From contig NZ_BMOK01000005.1 in the NCBI RefSeq assembly GCF_014647035.1, forward strand, positions 1 through 64,000: a stretch of 64,000 bases of DNA. Direction: 5' to 3'. The notes under the pieces are model-generated. The model had not been told where the DNA came from and ran no database searches. It saw only the letters and a list, made by a program, of their open reading frames with translations. The position numbers and the translations under genes were made by a program. Positions 7,285-15,669 of this stretch are shown piece after piece. The first letter of the stretch is position 1, and every line of letters begins with the position of its first letter. Source of the stretch: Sporolactobacillus putidus. Lineage in GTDB: Bacteria > Bacillota > Bacilli > Bacillales > Sporolactobacillaceae.

Positions 7285-7683
7285 TTATTGAATCAGCCTT
7301 GAGGCAAGCTTAAACATAACGGGAATAAGTAAAATCAAACATATGGACATAATTAGGGTACCCATTATTAAACCGCCAATTGAGATTAAATGACTTTGAA
7401 AGCTTCTCATGATAATGATTGTATGAATGGGGATAATCAATAGGAGCCCAGTCGTTAAACCAGGGGAATATTTTCTTTCTATAATTGTTGACAGCAGATG
7501 CGGAAAAATGACATTTAACATCATTGCGGTTACTGCAATGACGGCAAATAGGAACTGATCTTGTTTGACCACTTTGTGCAGCCCAATTTTCGAATGCTTT
7601 GTCATTCTAATCAACCAAATCCCCTCTTCGGTATTATGCAGGGAAATGGTAAATATAAAAAGCAGAAATATTGAAGCCCCCAT
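7285..7683 (-). CDS. HXXEE-domain membrane protein
   Basis: The protein has 132 residues and four predicted transmembrane helices. Near residue 16 it carries H-N-T-E-E, the motif that names the HXXEE family (DUF of unknown function). ATG 7683 is preceded by AAAGGAG at ten bases; a TTG at 7692 is too close to that sequence. It stands alone on the minus strand with the XRE gene divergent. The Lys-rich cytoplasmic loop at 31-43 suggests both termini are inside. Function unknown. Confidence 0.7.
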   Translation of the reverse strand: MGASIFLLFIFTISLHNTEEGIWLIRMTKHSKIGLHKVVKQDQFLFAVIAVTAMMLNVIFPHLLSTIIERKYSPGLTTGLLLIIPIHTIIIMRSFQSHLISIGGLIMGTLIMSICLILLIPVMFKLASRLIQ

Positions 7684-7891
7684 AGTAATCAAACTCCTTT
7701 TTCCATAGAAAGTCGCTGCTTCGCAGTTAATGTCAGCTGAACCGGATACTTTTACATTCTATTATAGAGCAGCCCCGGCAGCATAAAAACAACGATGCAA
7801 GGGATCATTGCTTTCCTTTTCGTCAAATGCCATTGTCTATTGCTCGTATTCTTGCTATCCTCTCGGTAAGATGAGAAACGGGGGAGATATT

Positions 7892-8374
7892 ATGACTATT
7901 GGCGAGAGGCTGCAAAATCGAAGAAAAGAGCTTGGCTATACCCAGCAAGAGATAGCAGACAGGCTCCATGTATCCAGACAGACCATCTCCAACTGGGAGG
8001 TTGGCAAGAACTATCCTGATCTTCAGAGCATTGTTGATCTTAGTGATATTTATAATATTTCCCTGGATTTGTTACTGAAAGGGGATGAAAAGGTCATGAA
8101 GAAACTCAAACATGATACGGATGTTGTAAAAACAAATCGCTTAGTGGCTATTTCCAATTTTATCGGTATTATCCTCGCGTTATCTTTAATTCTTATCGGA
8201 GGTATCGAAAGCACTGCTCTGGGAAACTGGGTGATCCTGATACCGGTTGCCGTGATACTATTGAGCATAGGCAGTTTTTTCACTAAGGTTAAATCGAATA
8301 CTGCCTTAAACGTTTCCTGTTTCATCATAGGCATGATTTATCTTCTGCTGGAACTTTTCAAATACTTTGTTTGA
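7892..8374 (+). CDS. XRE regulator with C-terminal membrane anchor
   Basis: This 160-residue protein has a typical N-terminal Cro/C1 helix-turn-helix (residues 4-60, with Y-T-Q-Q-E-I-A-D-R-L-H-V-S-R-Q-T-I-S-N-W-E), a short basic linker and three hydrophobic segments at about 85-103, 108-124 and 137-155. GGGGGAG precedes ATG 7892. Such membrane-tethered XRE proteins are common in Bacilli, often beside small membrane proteins, and may respond to envelope events. A small glycine-rich membrane gene follows about 310 bp downstream. Confidence 0.85.
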   Translation: MTIGERLQNRRKELGYTQQEIADRLHVSRQTISNWEVGKNYPDLQSIVDLSDIYNISLDLLLKGDEKVMKKLKHDTDVVKTNRLVAISNFIGIILALSLILIGGIESTALGNWVILIPVAVILLSIGSFFTKVKSNTALNVSCFIIGMIYLLLELFKYFV

Positions 8375-8688
8375 CTTTTAATAAAAGGCAATCAAAAAGT
8401 AACAATTTGCCCTTCATGAGTTGACCGCTGCTTCGCGGGCTTTTATTACTCAGAGCCGTCTCGGACGTTCGGTTCCAATCATTTATCATCCGAATTGCCA
8501 AGTATTTGCCGCAGGAGTAAAGTATTTGTAGGCGGAATTTTAGCCGGCGTTTCCATAGGGTGATTGCCGCTAAACGGAAACACCGGATACGAAGCGGAAA
8601 CGCGGCAGGCAAGAAAATATTCTAACATGCAAAAAGGGTCGCTCTTTGCCAGAATCAAAGTTGTCCTGAGCAGAAAGGGATAATTTTT
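8375..8688. other. Spacer with degenerate repeats
   Basis: No gene is seen. The stretch has a CTGCTTCGCGGG hairpin-like element near 8429 and two imperfect neighbours starting AAGTATTTG (about 8500 and 8520), followed by GC-rich inverted pieces such as CGTTTCC and GGAAACG. It may be the remains of an array like those elsewhere in the window, but the match is weak. Confidence 0.3.
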
Positions 8689-8853
8689 ATGTCACAAAAG
8701 AATGAAAATAATAAAGAAAAGAACAAGGAACGCATCAGCTATTTGGCCATCGGAATATGCCTGGGAAGCGGATTCGGAGTCCTATTTAACAATATCGCTC
8801 TTGGAATAGCGATTGGCACTGCATTGGGAATAGCATTGAGTAAAAAATCATAA
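8689..8853 (+). CDS. Small glycine-zipper-like membrane protein
   Basis: A 54-residue ORF: a very polar head rich in Asn, Lys and Glu (residues 1-17), then one hydrophobic region (about 19-50) with regularly spaced small residues (G-I-C-L-G-S-G-F-G and G-I-A-I-G-T-A-L-G), ending in K-K-S. AGAAAGGGA precedes the ATG. The glycine spacing suggests helix packing in the membrane. Similar tiny proteins often accompany membrane-anchored XRE regulators. No function can be assigned. Confidence 0.6.
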   Translation: MSQKNENNKEKNKERISYLAIGICLGSGFGVLFNNIALGIAIGTALGIALSKKS

Positions 8854-8933
8854 TAACCCCTTAAGTGTCAAAACGCACCAATCAAATTATAAATCCCTGT
8901 CAGTCTCTGTGAGCGTTCCTATTCGCCGCGGTA

Positions 8934-8962
8934 TTGACAATGCTTCATGGATCGTTTACAGT
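8934..8962 (+). promoter_or_regulatory. Promoter of the ABC-F leader
   Basis: TTGACA (8934-8939), 17 bp, TACAGT (8957-8962). This is the only good promoter before the ABC-F gene and implies an untranslated leader of about 265 bases. Confidence 0.55.
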
Positions 8963-9102
8963 AAGTGTAATTAAGTGAACGGAAGGGTGAACCAAAGGCC
9001 AATGAAAAACTGATCCTATTTTCGAAATCCGATAACTGAAGGCGTCTAAAAGAAGAGGAACAAGCCCTGCTTTTATGCCTTTAATCGGAGTTTCAGGATA
9101 GG

Positions 9103-9177
9103 ATGGGTTTTCAGCGGCTTGACCGAAAAGGACGTTTTCTTTTTGGTGTTCGCCTATTTCTATGCCTCCTATTCTGA
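9103..9177 (+). CDS. Leader peptide ORF of the ABC-F attenuator
   Basis: A 24-codon ORF begins at ATG 9103 behind AGGATAGG. It contains a run of basic and hydrophobic residues (R-L-D-R-K-G-R-F-L-F-G-V-R-L-F-L) and ends in TGA at 9175-9177. Its last codons are the 5-prime arm of the terminator hairpin (9164-9176), so a ribosome stalled in it would prevent the hairpin from forming. A second mini-ORF of seven codons (9075-9098) lies just before it, and a nine-codon ORF (9201-9230) with AGGGGG seven bases upstream lies just after the hairpin. Confidence 0.5.
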   Translation: MGFQRLDRKGRFLFGVRLFLCLLF

Positions 9178-9200
9178 AAAAGCAGATAGGGGGCTTCTTT
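9164..9200 (+). terminator. Leader terminator (attenuator) of the ABC-F gene
   Basis: GCCTCCTATTCTG (9164-9176) pairs with CAGATAGGGGGC (9183-9194) around an AAAAAG loop, with one bulge, followed by TTCTTT. A competing partner for the 5-prime arm exists upstream: CAGGATAGGATGG (9094-9106). Terminator and antiterminator forms are therefore mutually exclusive, as expected for a ribosome-controlled attenuator. Confidence 0.55.
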
Positions 9201-9234
9201 ATGTCCCTGGAAAATGAAAAATGGGGATGATGCG

Positions 9235-10803
9235 ATGATCTTGTTAGAAGCACTGAATATAAAACACTATGTTAAGGACCGTTTACTGCTTGATGCCGAT
9301 CAATTACGCGTTCATAAAAATGATCGGATCGGCCTCGTTGGCCGGAATGGAAGCGGGAAAACGACGCTGCTTCACATTTTGGTAGGAAAAAGTTGGCCTG
9401 AAGAGGGAAACGTGATCCGGCATGCGCCGTGTGATCTCCTGCCGCAGCTGAAACGAACGAATACAACAAAAAGCGGCGGGGAAGTGACCCAGGAATATAT
9501 TCAAAAGGCTCTTGTTAAAAATCCGGAGCTCCTGCTTGCAGACGAACCAACAACAAATCTTGATACGGACCATATTGAATGGCTGGAAAAGAAGCTGAAG
9601 GAGTGGCAGGGAGCATTTGTCATTGTTTCGCATGACCGCGTATTTCTGGATACCCTTTGCACAACGATATGGGAAATCAATGAAGGCAAGATAAGCGTGT
9701 ATACAGGCAGCTACAGCGATTATGAAGCACAAAAAGAAGCAGAACGCCATCAAGAACAAATCGCTTATGAAAACTATGTGAAAACGAAAAAACAGCTGGA
9801 AGAGGCATTGAAGTTAAAGGAGAAAAAAGCGGAGCGGGCTGCAAAGAAGCCCAAAAAAGTTAGCCAATCGGAAGCAAAAATAACAGGGGCAAGGCCATAC
9901 TTTGCCAAGAAACAAAAGAAGCTGCAGAAAACGGCGAGTGCGATTGAAACAAGACTGGAAAAGCTTGAAAAGGCAGAAAAAGTGAAAGAGATCCAGCCTC
10001 TGAAGATGAACCTTCCGAACGCCGAAACATTTAAGAATCGGATTATTCTCCGCGCGGAGGATGTATCCAGCAGGATGGGGGAACGGATGCTTTGGAACAA
10101 AACCAGCTTTTTTGTTCGCGGCGGGGAGAAACTGGCGATTATCGGTCCCAATGGAAGCGGGAAGACGACACTGGTCAAGATGATCGTCAGCCAGGCGCCT
10201 GGTATCACCTGTTCCCCATCATTGAAAATGGGCTACTTTAGTCAAAATCTAAATATATTGGATGAAGCGAAATCCATTATTGAGAATGTCCGCTCGACTT
10301 CAAAGCAGGACGAAACGACGATCCGAACGGTTCTTGCACGTATGCATTTTTTTAGGGATGATGTCTATAAACTTGTCGAGGTTTTAAGCGGCGGGGAGCG
10401 AGTAAAAGTTGCACTAACCAAACTCTTTTTGAGCGATATGAATACGCTCATTTTAGATGAACCGACCAATTATCTTGATATGGAAGCTGTCCGCGCATTA
10501 GAGTCGCTTCTCAAGGAGTATGAAGGCAGTGTGATCTTCGTTTCCCATGATCGCCGGTTCATTGAAACGATTGCGACACGCATATTGGAAATCCGCGATC
10601 AGAAGATTCGTTTGTTCGAGGGCACTTATCAACAATATAAACAGGAAAAATCGAAGAAGAAACGAGAGTTCGAAAAGGATCAGCGGCTTTTACTCGAAAC
10701 AAAAATAACAGAAGTACTCAGCCGCCTAAGTATCGAACCCTCTGAAGAATTGGAAACGGAATTTCAAAGGCTTTTAAAAGAAAAAAGAGAATTAGACCAA
10801 TAA
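9235..10803 (+). CDS. ABC-F ribosome protection protein, Vga type
   Basis: The protein has 522 residues, the same length as staphylococcal Vga(A), and matches it from the first codons (L-N-I-K-H-Y-V-x-D-R-L-L-L) to the end (E-V-L-S-R-L-S-I-E-P-S-E-E-L-E). It has two ATP-binding cassettes and no membrane segment: Walker A at 36-43 and 304-311, S-G-G-E at 80-83 and 385-388, and Walker B L-A-D-E-P and I-L-D-E-P. The linker (about 165-260) is Lys-rich and contains the antibiotic resistance domain tip. Such proteins bind the ribosomal E site and dislodge pleuromutilins, lincosamides and streptogramin A. The spectrum of this one is not deducible. ATG 9235 has GGGGA at seven bases; an ATG at 9214 would add seven residues that Vga lacks. 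Confidence 0.9.
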   Translation: MILLEALNIKHYVKDRLLLDADQLRVHKNDRIGLVGRNGSGKTTLLHILVGKSWPEEGNVIRHAPCDLLPQLKRTNTTKSGGEVTQEYIQKALVKNPELLLADEPTTNLDTDHIEWLEKKLKEWQGAFVIVSHDRVFLDTLCTTIWEINEGKISVYTGSYSDYEAQKEAERHQEQIAYENYVKTKKQLEEALKLKEKKAERAAKKPKKVSQSEAKITGARPYFAKKQKKLQKTASAIETRLEKLEKAEKVKEIQPLKMNLPNAETFKNRIILRAEDVSSRMGERMLWNKTSFFVRGGEKLAIIGPNGSGKTTLVKMIVSQAPGITCSPSLKMGYFSQNLNILDEAKSIIENVRSTSKQDETTIRTVLARMHFFRDDVYKLVEVLSGGERVKVALTKLFLSDMNTLILDEPTNYLDMEAVRALESLLKEYEGSVIFVSHDRRFIETIATRILEIRDQKIRLFEGTYQQYKQEKSKKKREFEKDQRLLLETKITEVLSRLSIEPSEELETEFQRLLKEKRELDQ

Positions 10804-10906
10804 TAAAATTACCTAGTGATGGACATGAAAAAGAAGACAAAATCGTCAACTGTTCCAAACTGACGGCCTGATGTTGAATGGGCCATAAAGAGGTAAACTC
10901 AAATCA

Positions 10907-10956
10907 AACAAAGCCGATTATCTCTCTGTTTTGAGAAATAATCGGCTTTGTTGTTT
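10907..10956. terminator. Bidirectional terminator
   Basis: AACAAAGCCGATTAT (10907-10921) and ATAATCGGCTTTGTT (10938-10952) form a perfect 15-bp stem with T-rich flanks on both strands. It separates the convergent ABC-F and FtsH-like genes. Confidence 0.88.
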
Positions 10957-12667
10957 ATTCTCTATCGGTAAACTCTTCAGATGGCGTCTCAATTTCAGCA
11001 GTATCGACCGATGCTTTGATCTTAGGTACTTCAGGACGCGAGTGACCATTCAGCCTTATGAAAATTTCTTCAATCTCTTCTCCAGTGAGATCTCCGCGTT
11101 TCAATAATTCTGCCGCAATGGCGTGAACGAAGTCTGTTTGTTCTTCTATTAATTGTTTAACTTGATTCATTTGATCCTTTAACAGTGCATTAATCTTTGG
11201 CCGGAGCTGCTTAAGCGCGTCCGGCTGCGAACCGATGGACAGCCAGCTGAACAATTCATCGCCCATTCCGACTGCACCAAGGTAGGCACCTGCGAGCAGA
11301 GTCGCCTGCTGCAGGTCGGAAGTGACGCCGTTTAATTTTTTTCCTAAGAAAATCTCTTCGGAAGCCCGTGAAGCGAGGCAGACCTGGATTTCCGCCAGCA
11401 TTTCGCTGTCACTTTGATTGTACCGTTCTTGTGTCGGTTTCGTCGCGGCGATGCCAAGTGCACCGCCCCGGCGGATAATGGTCACTTTCCAGACGCGTTC
11501 ATGAGGTTTCAGCAAATATTGAGCAACCGCATGGCCCGCCTCGTGATAGGCAACGTTGCGCCGCTCATCGGCACTCATGGAACGAAGAGGCTGCTGAAGG
11601 CCCCACTCATAAGTTTCCATGGCCGCCCGGAAATCTTCGTAGTCGGCGTCTTTGGATCCGCGCTGATGGGCAATGATAATCGTTTCATTGACAATATGCT
11701 TGATCTGAGCCGGGCTGTAGCCAATGGTGTCCAATGCCGCTTTTTGCGGAGTTAACGTTTGATCCCGGTTAACCTTCTCAAGATAATAGTCGAACACATC
11801 CACCCGGCCGTCATAGTCAGGGGGATATACCCAGAGCTTTCGGTCAAACCGGCCGGGACGAAGCAGGGCAGGATCAAGAACGTCGGGCAAATTCGTTGCG
11901 CCGATGGTCAGAACGGCACGCCGTTCTGCTTTTTTGTGCCGGAGCCCGAGTGAGCGGAGAATCTTGGCAAAACGTGAATGATCAATATTCGGCGGATCCA
12001 TCTGCAGGAGCAGTTCATTAAGCAGACCGGAGCCTCCCATACCAAAAAGCGCACCAATGCCGCCGCTGCCTCCGGATGCTTGTCTTGACATGCCGATCGC
12101 GTCAATCTCATCAATGAAAATAATGCAGGCGCCGTACGTTTTTGCCAGTTTCCGGGCTTTTCTATAAAGGCTCATGACTTTTAAATTACCGACGCCAAAA
12201 AACATATTTTGAAAGCTTGGAGCTGAAGCATACGCAAAGGGAATCTGAGCTTCATTGGCGATCACTTGGGCGAGATAAGATTTCCCTGTTCCCGGTGGTC
12301 CGCAAAGCAGCATCCCCCGTATCGCTTCACCACCCATTTTTTTGAAATCTTTAACGCCCTTGAGCAAGGTGACGATACGTTTGGCGTTTTCAACGATTTC
12401 AGGGTTGCCCCGGTAGTCATTCCAGTTTGATCCGGTTTCACCAGGCATGATCCAGTATGTCCGGCCTCTGGCGAGGAACCAAAAGAGCGCAACAAATTGG
12501 ATGATAATCATCAATACGGCAAAAAACAACTGGAAAAGCAAGTTTAATATAGTAAGGGCGATATTCCACGCGTCTGATCCCCCTGCCCAGAGTAACCCAA
12601 TGATGATTGCGATAATCATTAAAATAATCAGCAGTTTCCGCCACATGACCCAGCGATATTTTTTCAT
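10955..12667 (-). CDS. FtsH-like membrane AAA+ zinc protease
   Basis: This 570-residue protein has two N-terminal membrane helices (about 9-28 and 36-65) with only a few residues between them, so it lacks the extracytoplasmic domain of true FtsH. The AAA+ module has Walker A G-P-P-G-T-G-K-S (123-130), Walker B I-I-F-I-D-E-I-D (182-189), an aromatic pore-loop region (F-F-G-V-G) and an arginine-finger region R-P-G-R-F-D-R. The M41 site H-E-A-G-H (375-379) and the third zinc ligand Asp451 in T-S-D-L-Q-Q-A-T are intact. A Gly-rich insert at 198-214 is unusual. ATG 12667 is preceded by GGAAGTGAGG. It is probably a second, accessory quality-control protease. Its substrate is unknown. Confidence 0.85.
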   Translation of the reverse strand: MKKYRWVMWRKLLIILMIIAIIIGLLWAGGSDAWNIALTILNLLFQLFFAVLMIIIQFVALFWFLARGRTYWIMPGETGSNWNDYRGNPEIVENAKRIVTLLKGVKDFKKMGGEAIRGMLLCGPPGTGKSYLAQVIANEAQIPFAYASAPSFQNMFFGVGNLKVMSLYRKARKLAKTYGACIIFIDEIDAIGMSRQASGGSGGIGALFGMGGSGLLNELLLQMDPPNIDHSRFAKILRSLGLRHKKAERRAVLTIGATNLPDVLDPALLRPGRFDRKLWVYPPDYDGRVDVFDYYLEKVNRDQTLTPQKAALDTIGYSPAQIKHIVNETIIIAHQRGSKDADYEDFRAAMETYEWGLQQPLRSMSADERRNVAYHEAGHAVAQYLLKPHERVWKVTIIRRGGALGIAATKPTQERYNQSDSEMLAEIQVCLASRASEEIFLGKKLNGVTSDLQQATLLAGAYLGAVGMGDELFSWLSIGSQPDALKQLRPKINALLKDQMNQVKQLIEEQTDFVHAIAAELLKRGDLTGEEIEEIFIRLNGHSRPEVPKIKASVDTAEIETPSEEFTDRE

Positions 12668-12685
12668 GACCTCACTTCCTTTCAT

Positions 12686-13108
12686 GAATGTTCGTTTTAT
12701 TTTTTATACGGCTGAGAATAAAAGATGAGACAGGGCATCAGGCAGTCTTTGCCCCAGCAGCCAGGGTTCAGCTATACTAAAGGCCGTGGGTCACCGTTTT
12801 TCTACTCAATTAAACTCAAGGTCAGTGATTGAGAGAAAGGAGATCGAAAGTGATGCTCCTGCAGCAGCAGAAGCTCCTTTGACGGCGTTAGATCTCGTGT
12901 TTTCCTTCTCATTCATAGATTCATACTTATGCTTGAATGTGTCCGATGATGTACCGACAATGTTTTACAAAAATATCAGATTTTTAACATATGCCCATTA
13001 TAATTGTGTTGAAGCTTAATTAACACAATATTGAACTAAAACCTATAACTTACAGGAAATTTGGCGGTCTGGAAAACCGCCAAGTTTCCTGAATGAGCAA
13101 TATCTGCT
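12686..13108. other. Gene-poor region with a strong stem-loop
   Basis: No gene is supported; a 77-codon ORF at 12786-13019 lacks a ribosome binding site and family features. A nine-codon ORF (12853-12882, M-L-L-Q-Q-Q-K-L-L) follows AAAGGAG. The best element is a 16-bp stem (13053-13068 with 13076-13091, CAGGAAATTTGGCGGT against ACCGCCAAGTTTCCTG, seven-base loop). It has no T run, so it is not a standard terminator. Confidence 0.5.
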
Positions 13109-13236
13109 GTGATCCCGGGGGATAAACTTCGCTGCCAATGCTCCCGGATATGTCCGTATCCCGCATTCCGGCTCCATGGAGAAGATCACAGAAGGCATGG
13201 ATCGGATGGAAAAAACCATGATCCGTTTAAAAATAA
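13109..13236 (+). pseudogene. Class I/II aminotransferase C-terminal relic
   Basis: Plus-strand translation gives V-I-P-G-D-K, then after a one-base shift F-A-A-N-A-P-G-Y-V-R-I-P-H-S-G-S-M-E-K-I, then T-E-G-M-D-R-M-E. This is the final beta-strand and helix of a fold-type I PLP aminotransferase (typically ..PGxxFGxNAPGYxRI..). Everything before it is gone and the frame is broken. Confidence 0.6.
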
Positions 13237-13710
13237 AAGTTCTGCTTTGGGGTTTTGGTAGTCATAAAATCCAAAATAGTAAATACATATAAGCCATTTT
13301 CTAAGATACACATTTGCTATTAAAATTAGATTAACGGAACGTATGTTTATAGGCTTTAAAATTGGTCGTGCGATAATAGAGCCAGGATGATGAGTCAGCA
13401 ACTTGTCTATTAATCATCTCCTTCCGTTTTTTCTTCTGGCAGATGACAATAACGCAGTTAGCACGAACCGCGAAGTAACATAGATTTGTATCAAGAAAAA
13501 AATGATCCGTTTCATATGCCGTTCAGTGGCCATTGATTGAAACAGATCATTCTTTCGATTAAAACAGCATGGTTCCGCTCGATGCAGATAACGCTGACTG
13601 GAGTTTTAACGAGCTGAGAAGAAGGCGTATAAAGGATGGCGCCGGTTTTCTGGAATTTGCACCCGATTTTCGCTGAGCCGGGGACAAATCAAAACTTGAG
13701 AACAACCATC
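13237..13710. other. Spacer before the APC permease, no gene seen
   Basis: Apart from the terminator at 13495-13551 and one copy of the GCAGTTAGCACGAAC motif near 13453, nothing is identifiable. A 35-codon ORF at 13570-13677 starts with ATG but has no ribosome binding site, and I do not treat it as a gene. Confidence 0.5.
13495..13551 (-). terminator. Minus-strand terminator
   Basis: AATGATCTGTTTCA and TGAAACGGATCATT (minus strand) form a 14-bp stem with one mismatch and a long loop, followed by seven T residues. It may end the permease transcript, whose stop codon is 160 bp away. Confidence 0.6.
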
Positions 13711-15303
13711 TTATAAAGACTGTTTTTCCCGAATCATGTCTTCCTGTTTCTTTAATTGATCGGTTAACCAGCCGCTTTTAATTCCCCAAATATAGAACAT
13801 GACACCAAATACGGCAATAACGAGGAAATCATAGCCAAATGGGATAATATTTAATCCGCCAAACTTGCTGCTGCCGATCCAGGACATGATGATCATGAAT
13901 GCGAGATAGATAATCAGCCAGACGCCCGCTTTAAGGTCGCGCATGAAGCCCTTGAAATGAGCTTTCGCCTGATAATAGAAATAAATAGGCAGTCCAATGA
14001 GAATGATCAACGTCACCTTACCTGTCAGCGGCCATGTTGCCCAGTAATAAATCATGGAAGCTGCAATGAACGCAATCGGAGCAATAACCGGCATTCCTTT
14101 GATACGAAGAGGATTCTGGATATCCTCGCCAAAATGTCTGAATACCATGACACAGACGGGCCCTGTCACATATGAAATGAGCGTGGCGACTGAAATAACA
14201 CTGGCCAGGGATCCCCATCCCCGAAACATGAACAGGAAAAGATAAGAGACAGCAAGGTTCAGCCACATCGCAGCACGCGGAACACCAACGGCCCCATTCA
14301 CTCGACCGAACACACGAGGGAAAAATCCGTTGCGTTCCATTCCATAAATCATGCGGGCTGTGGTTGCTGTATAAGTAATGCCTGTCCCTGACGGAGAAAC
14401 AAACGCATCCGCAAATAAGAGAAGGACGAGCCAGTTTAAGCCTAAAGCCATCGCCAGATCCGCAAACGGCGAGTTGAGATTTAAATGAGACCATCCGGAT
14501 CTGAGCATGTCCGGTGTCACGCCGCCGATGAACGCGGTTTGCAGCAAGATATAGATCACGCCGGCCATGACAATTGAGCTGATCACCGCAATGGGGATTG
14601 ACCGTCCGGGGTTCTTCGCTTCTCCGGCTAGATTTATCGGGCTCTGAAACCCGTTAAAGGCAAAGACAATTCCGGATGTCGCAACAGCCGTCAGAACACC
14701 GGACCAGCCGTTCGGCATAAATCCTCCCTGTTCCGGCGCTACAAAATTATGAGCGTGAAAACCCGCAAACAGAATACCTATAATGGCTGCTGATGGAATA
14801 ATAAATTTAAAAATTGTAATCGTTGCATTCACTCTGGCAAATAAACGGACCGTAAAATAATTCAAAAGAAAATAAACAAAGACTAGGGCTGCGGCGATGC
14901 ACAGTCCGGGCAGAGTCAATTCAGAACCATTATAGAGACGATGAGCCCATTCAAAATTCCATGAACTGAGATATTGAGCCGAAGCAACGGCTTCAACGGG
15001 AATCACAGACACAATAGCGATCCAGTTGGCCCAGCCGGAAATAAAACCTACCAGTGAACCATGTGAAAACTGGCCGTATCGGACCATTCCTCCTGCTGCG
15101 GGAAATAGTGATCCCAATTCGGCAAAAGTCAGACCTATGAACAAGATCAGTACCATCCCGATGATCCATGAGTAAACGGCTGCCGGTCCAGCTACACTGG
15201 CTGCTTTCCAGGATCCAAAAAGCCATCCGGAACCGATTATAGAACCCAGCCCGGTCATGGTCAGAGCAAAGGTACGTATCTCACGGCGCATTTTGTTTTT
15301 CAT
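13711..15303 (-). CDS. APC-family amino acid permease
   Basis: This 530-residue protein of the amino acid-polyamine-organocation superfamily has about 12-13 hydrophobic helices. The first helix contains the substrate-binding G-S-I-I-G-S-G-W motif (residues 20-27), and the family pattern F-A-F-N-G-F-Q-S-P is near residue 215. The size and the C-terminal extension resemble Bacillus YveA-like aspartate/glutamate permeases, but specificity is a guess. AAGGTG precedes the ATG. It stands alone with no adjacent regulator or enzyme. Confidence 0.8.
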   Translation of the reverse strand: MKNKMRREIRTFALTMTGLGSIIGSGWLFGSWKAASVAGPAAVYSWIIGMVLILFIGLTFAELGSLFPAAGGMVRYGQFSHGSLVGFISGWANWIAIVSVIPVEAVASAQYLSSWNFEWAHRLYNGSELTLPGLCIAAALVFVYFLLNYFTVRLFARVNATITIFKFIIPSAAIIGILFAGFHAHNFVAPEQGGFMPNGWSGVLTAVATSGIVFAFNGFQSPINLAGEAKNPGRSIPIAVISSIVMAGVIYILLQTAFIGGVTPDMLRSGWSHLNLNSPFADLAMALGLNWLVLLLFADAFVSPSGTGITYTATTARMIYGMERNGFFPRVFGRVNGAVGVPRAAMWLNLAVSYLFLFMFRGWGSLASVISVATLISYVTGPVCVMVFRHFGEDIQNPLRIKGMPVIAPIAFIAASMIYYWATWPLTGKVTLIILIGLPIYFYYQAKAHFKGFMRDLKAGVWLIIYLAFMIIMSWIGSSKFGGLNIIPFGYDFLVIAVFGVMFYIWGIKSGWLTDQLKKQEDMIREKQSL

Positions 15304-15669
15304 CTTTATTCCACACCTTCTGTTATTTATATCTCGCTTTCTTTTTTAACCATAAATATTATTTCAAGTATCATCCGTGTTTTATATCACTATTGTAAAC
15401 TTATTGTTAACGGGCCATTTAAACATTCTAACATTTTTCCCGAAAAGGGTCATTTCAAAGGATATATTTATCTTGTCAAGGTATTTTTATTAAAAAAATG
15501 TGTATGCCAAATAACCCTCCATATGTTTATGGAAGGTTTTTGTATTTGTTTGTTTTAGGTTATATCCTGGAAGAGTTCATTACATTTTAATAACGCGTAT
15601 AGCCAATAAAGAAGCTTCTTGACTGAATGCCCATAGTTATTGTGCAGTAAATATTATATTCTGATTGAA
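15304..15669. other. AT-rich spacer
   Basis: No gene is visible between the permease and the next minus-strand gene. It contains a plus-strand hairpin with a T tail (15513-15543, annotated separately). The rest is AT-rich, and the permease promoter should lie near 15400. Confidence 0.5.
15513..15543 (+). terminator. Orphan hairpin with T tail
   Basis: AACCCTCCATA and TATGGAAGGTT pair with one mismatch around TGTT and are followed by TTTTTT on the plus strand. No plus-strand gene precedes it, so it could end an antisense or small RNA. Confidence 0.45.

Noticed and set aside
9201-9230. Nine-codon ORF just before the ABC-F start as a true gene
   Set aside because: It has a good Shine-Dalgarno sequence, but its size and position suggest it only matters, if at all, for translation coupling in the leader. 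I kept it in the leader description and not as a feature.
12786-13019. 77-codon ORF in the spacer after the FtsH-like gene
   Set aside because: No ribosome binding site, no recognisable domain; the nearby AAAGGAG belongs to another frame with only nine codons.
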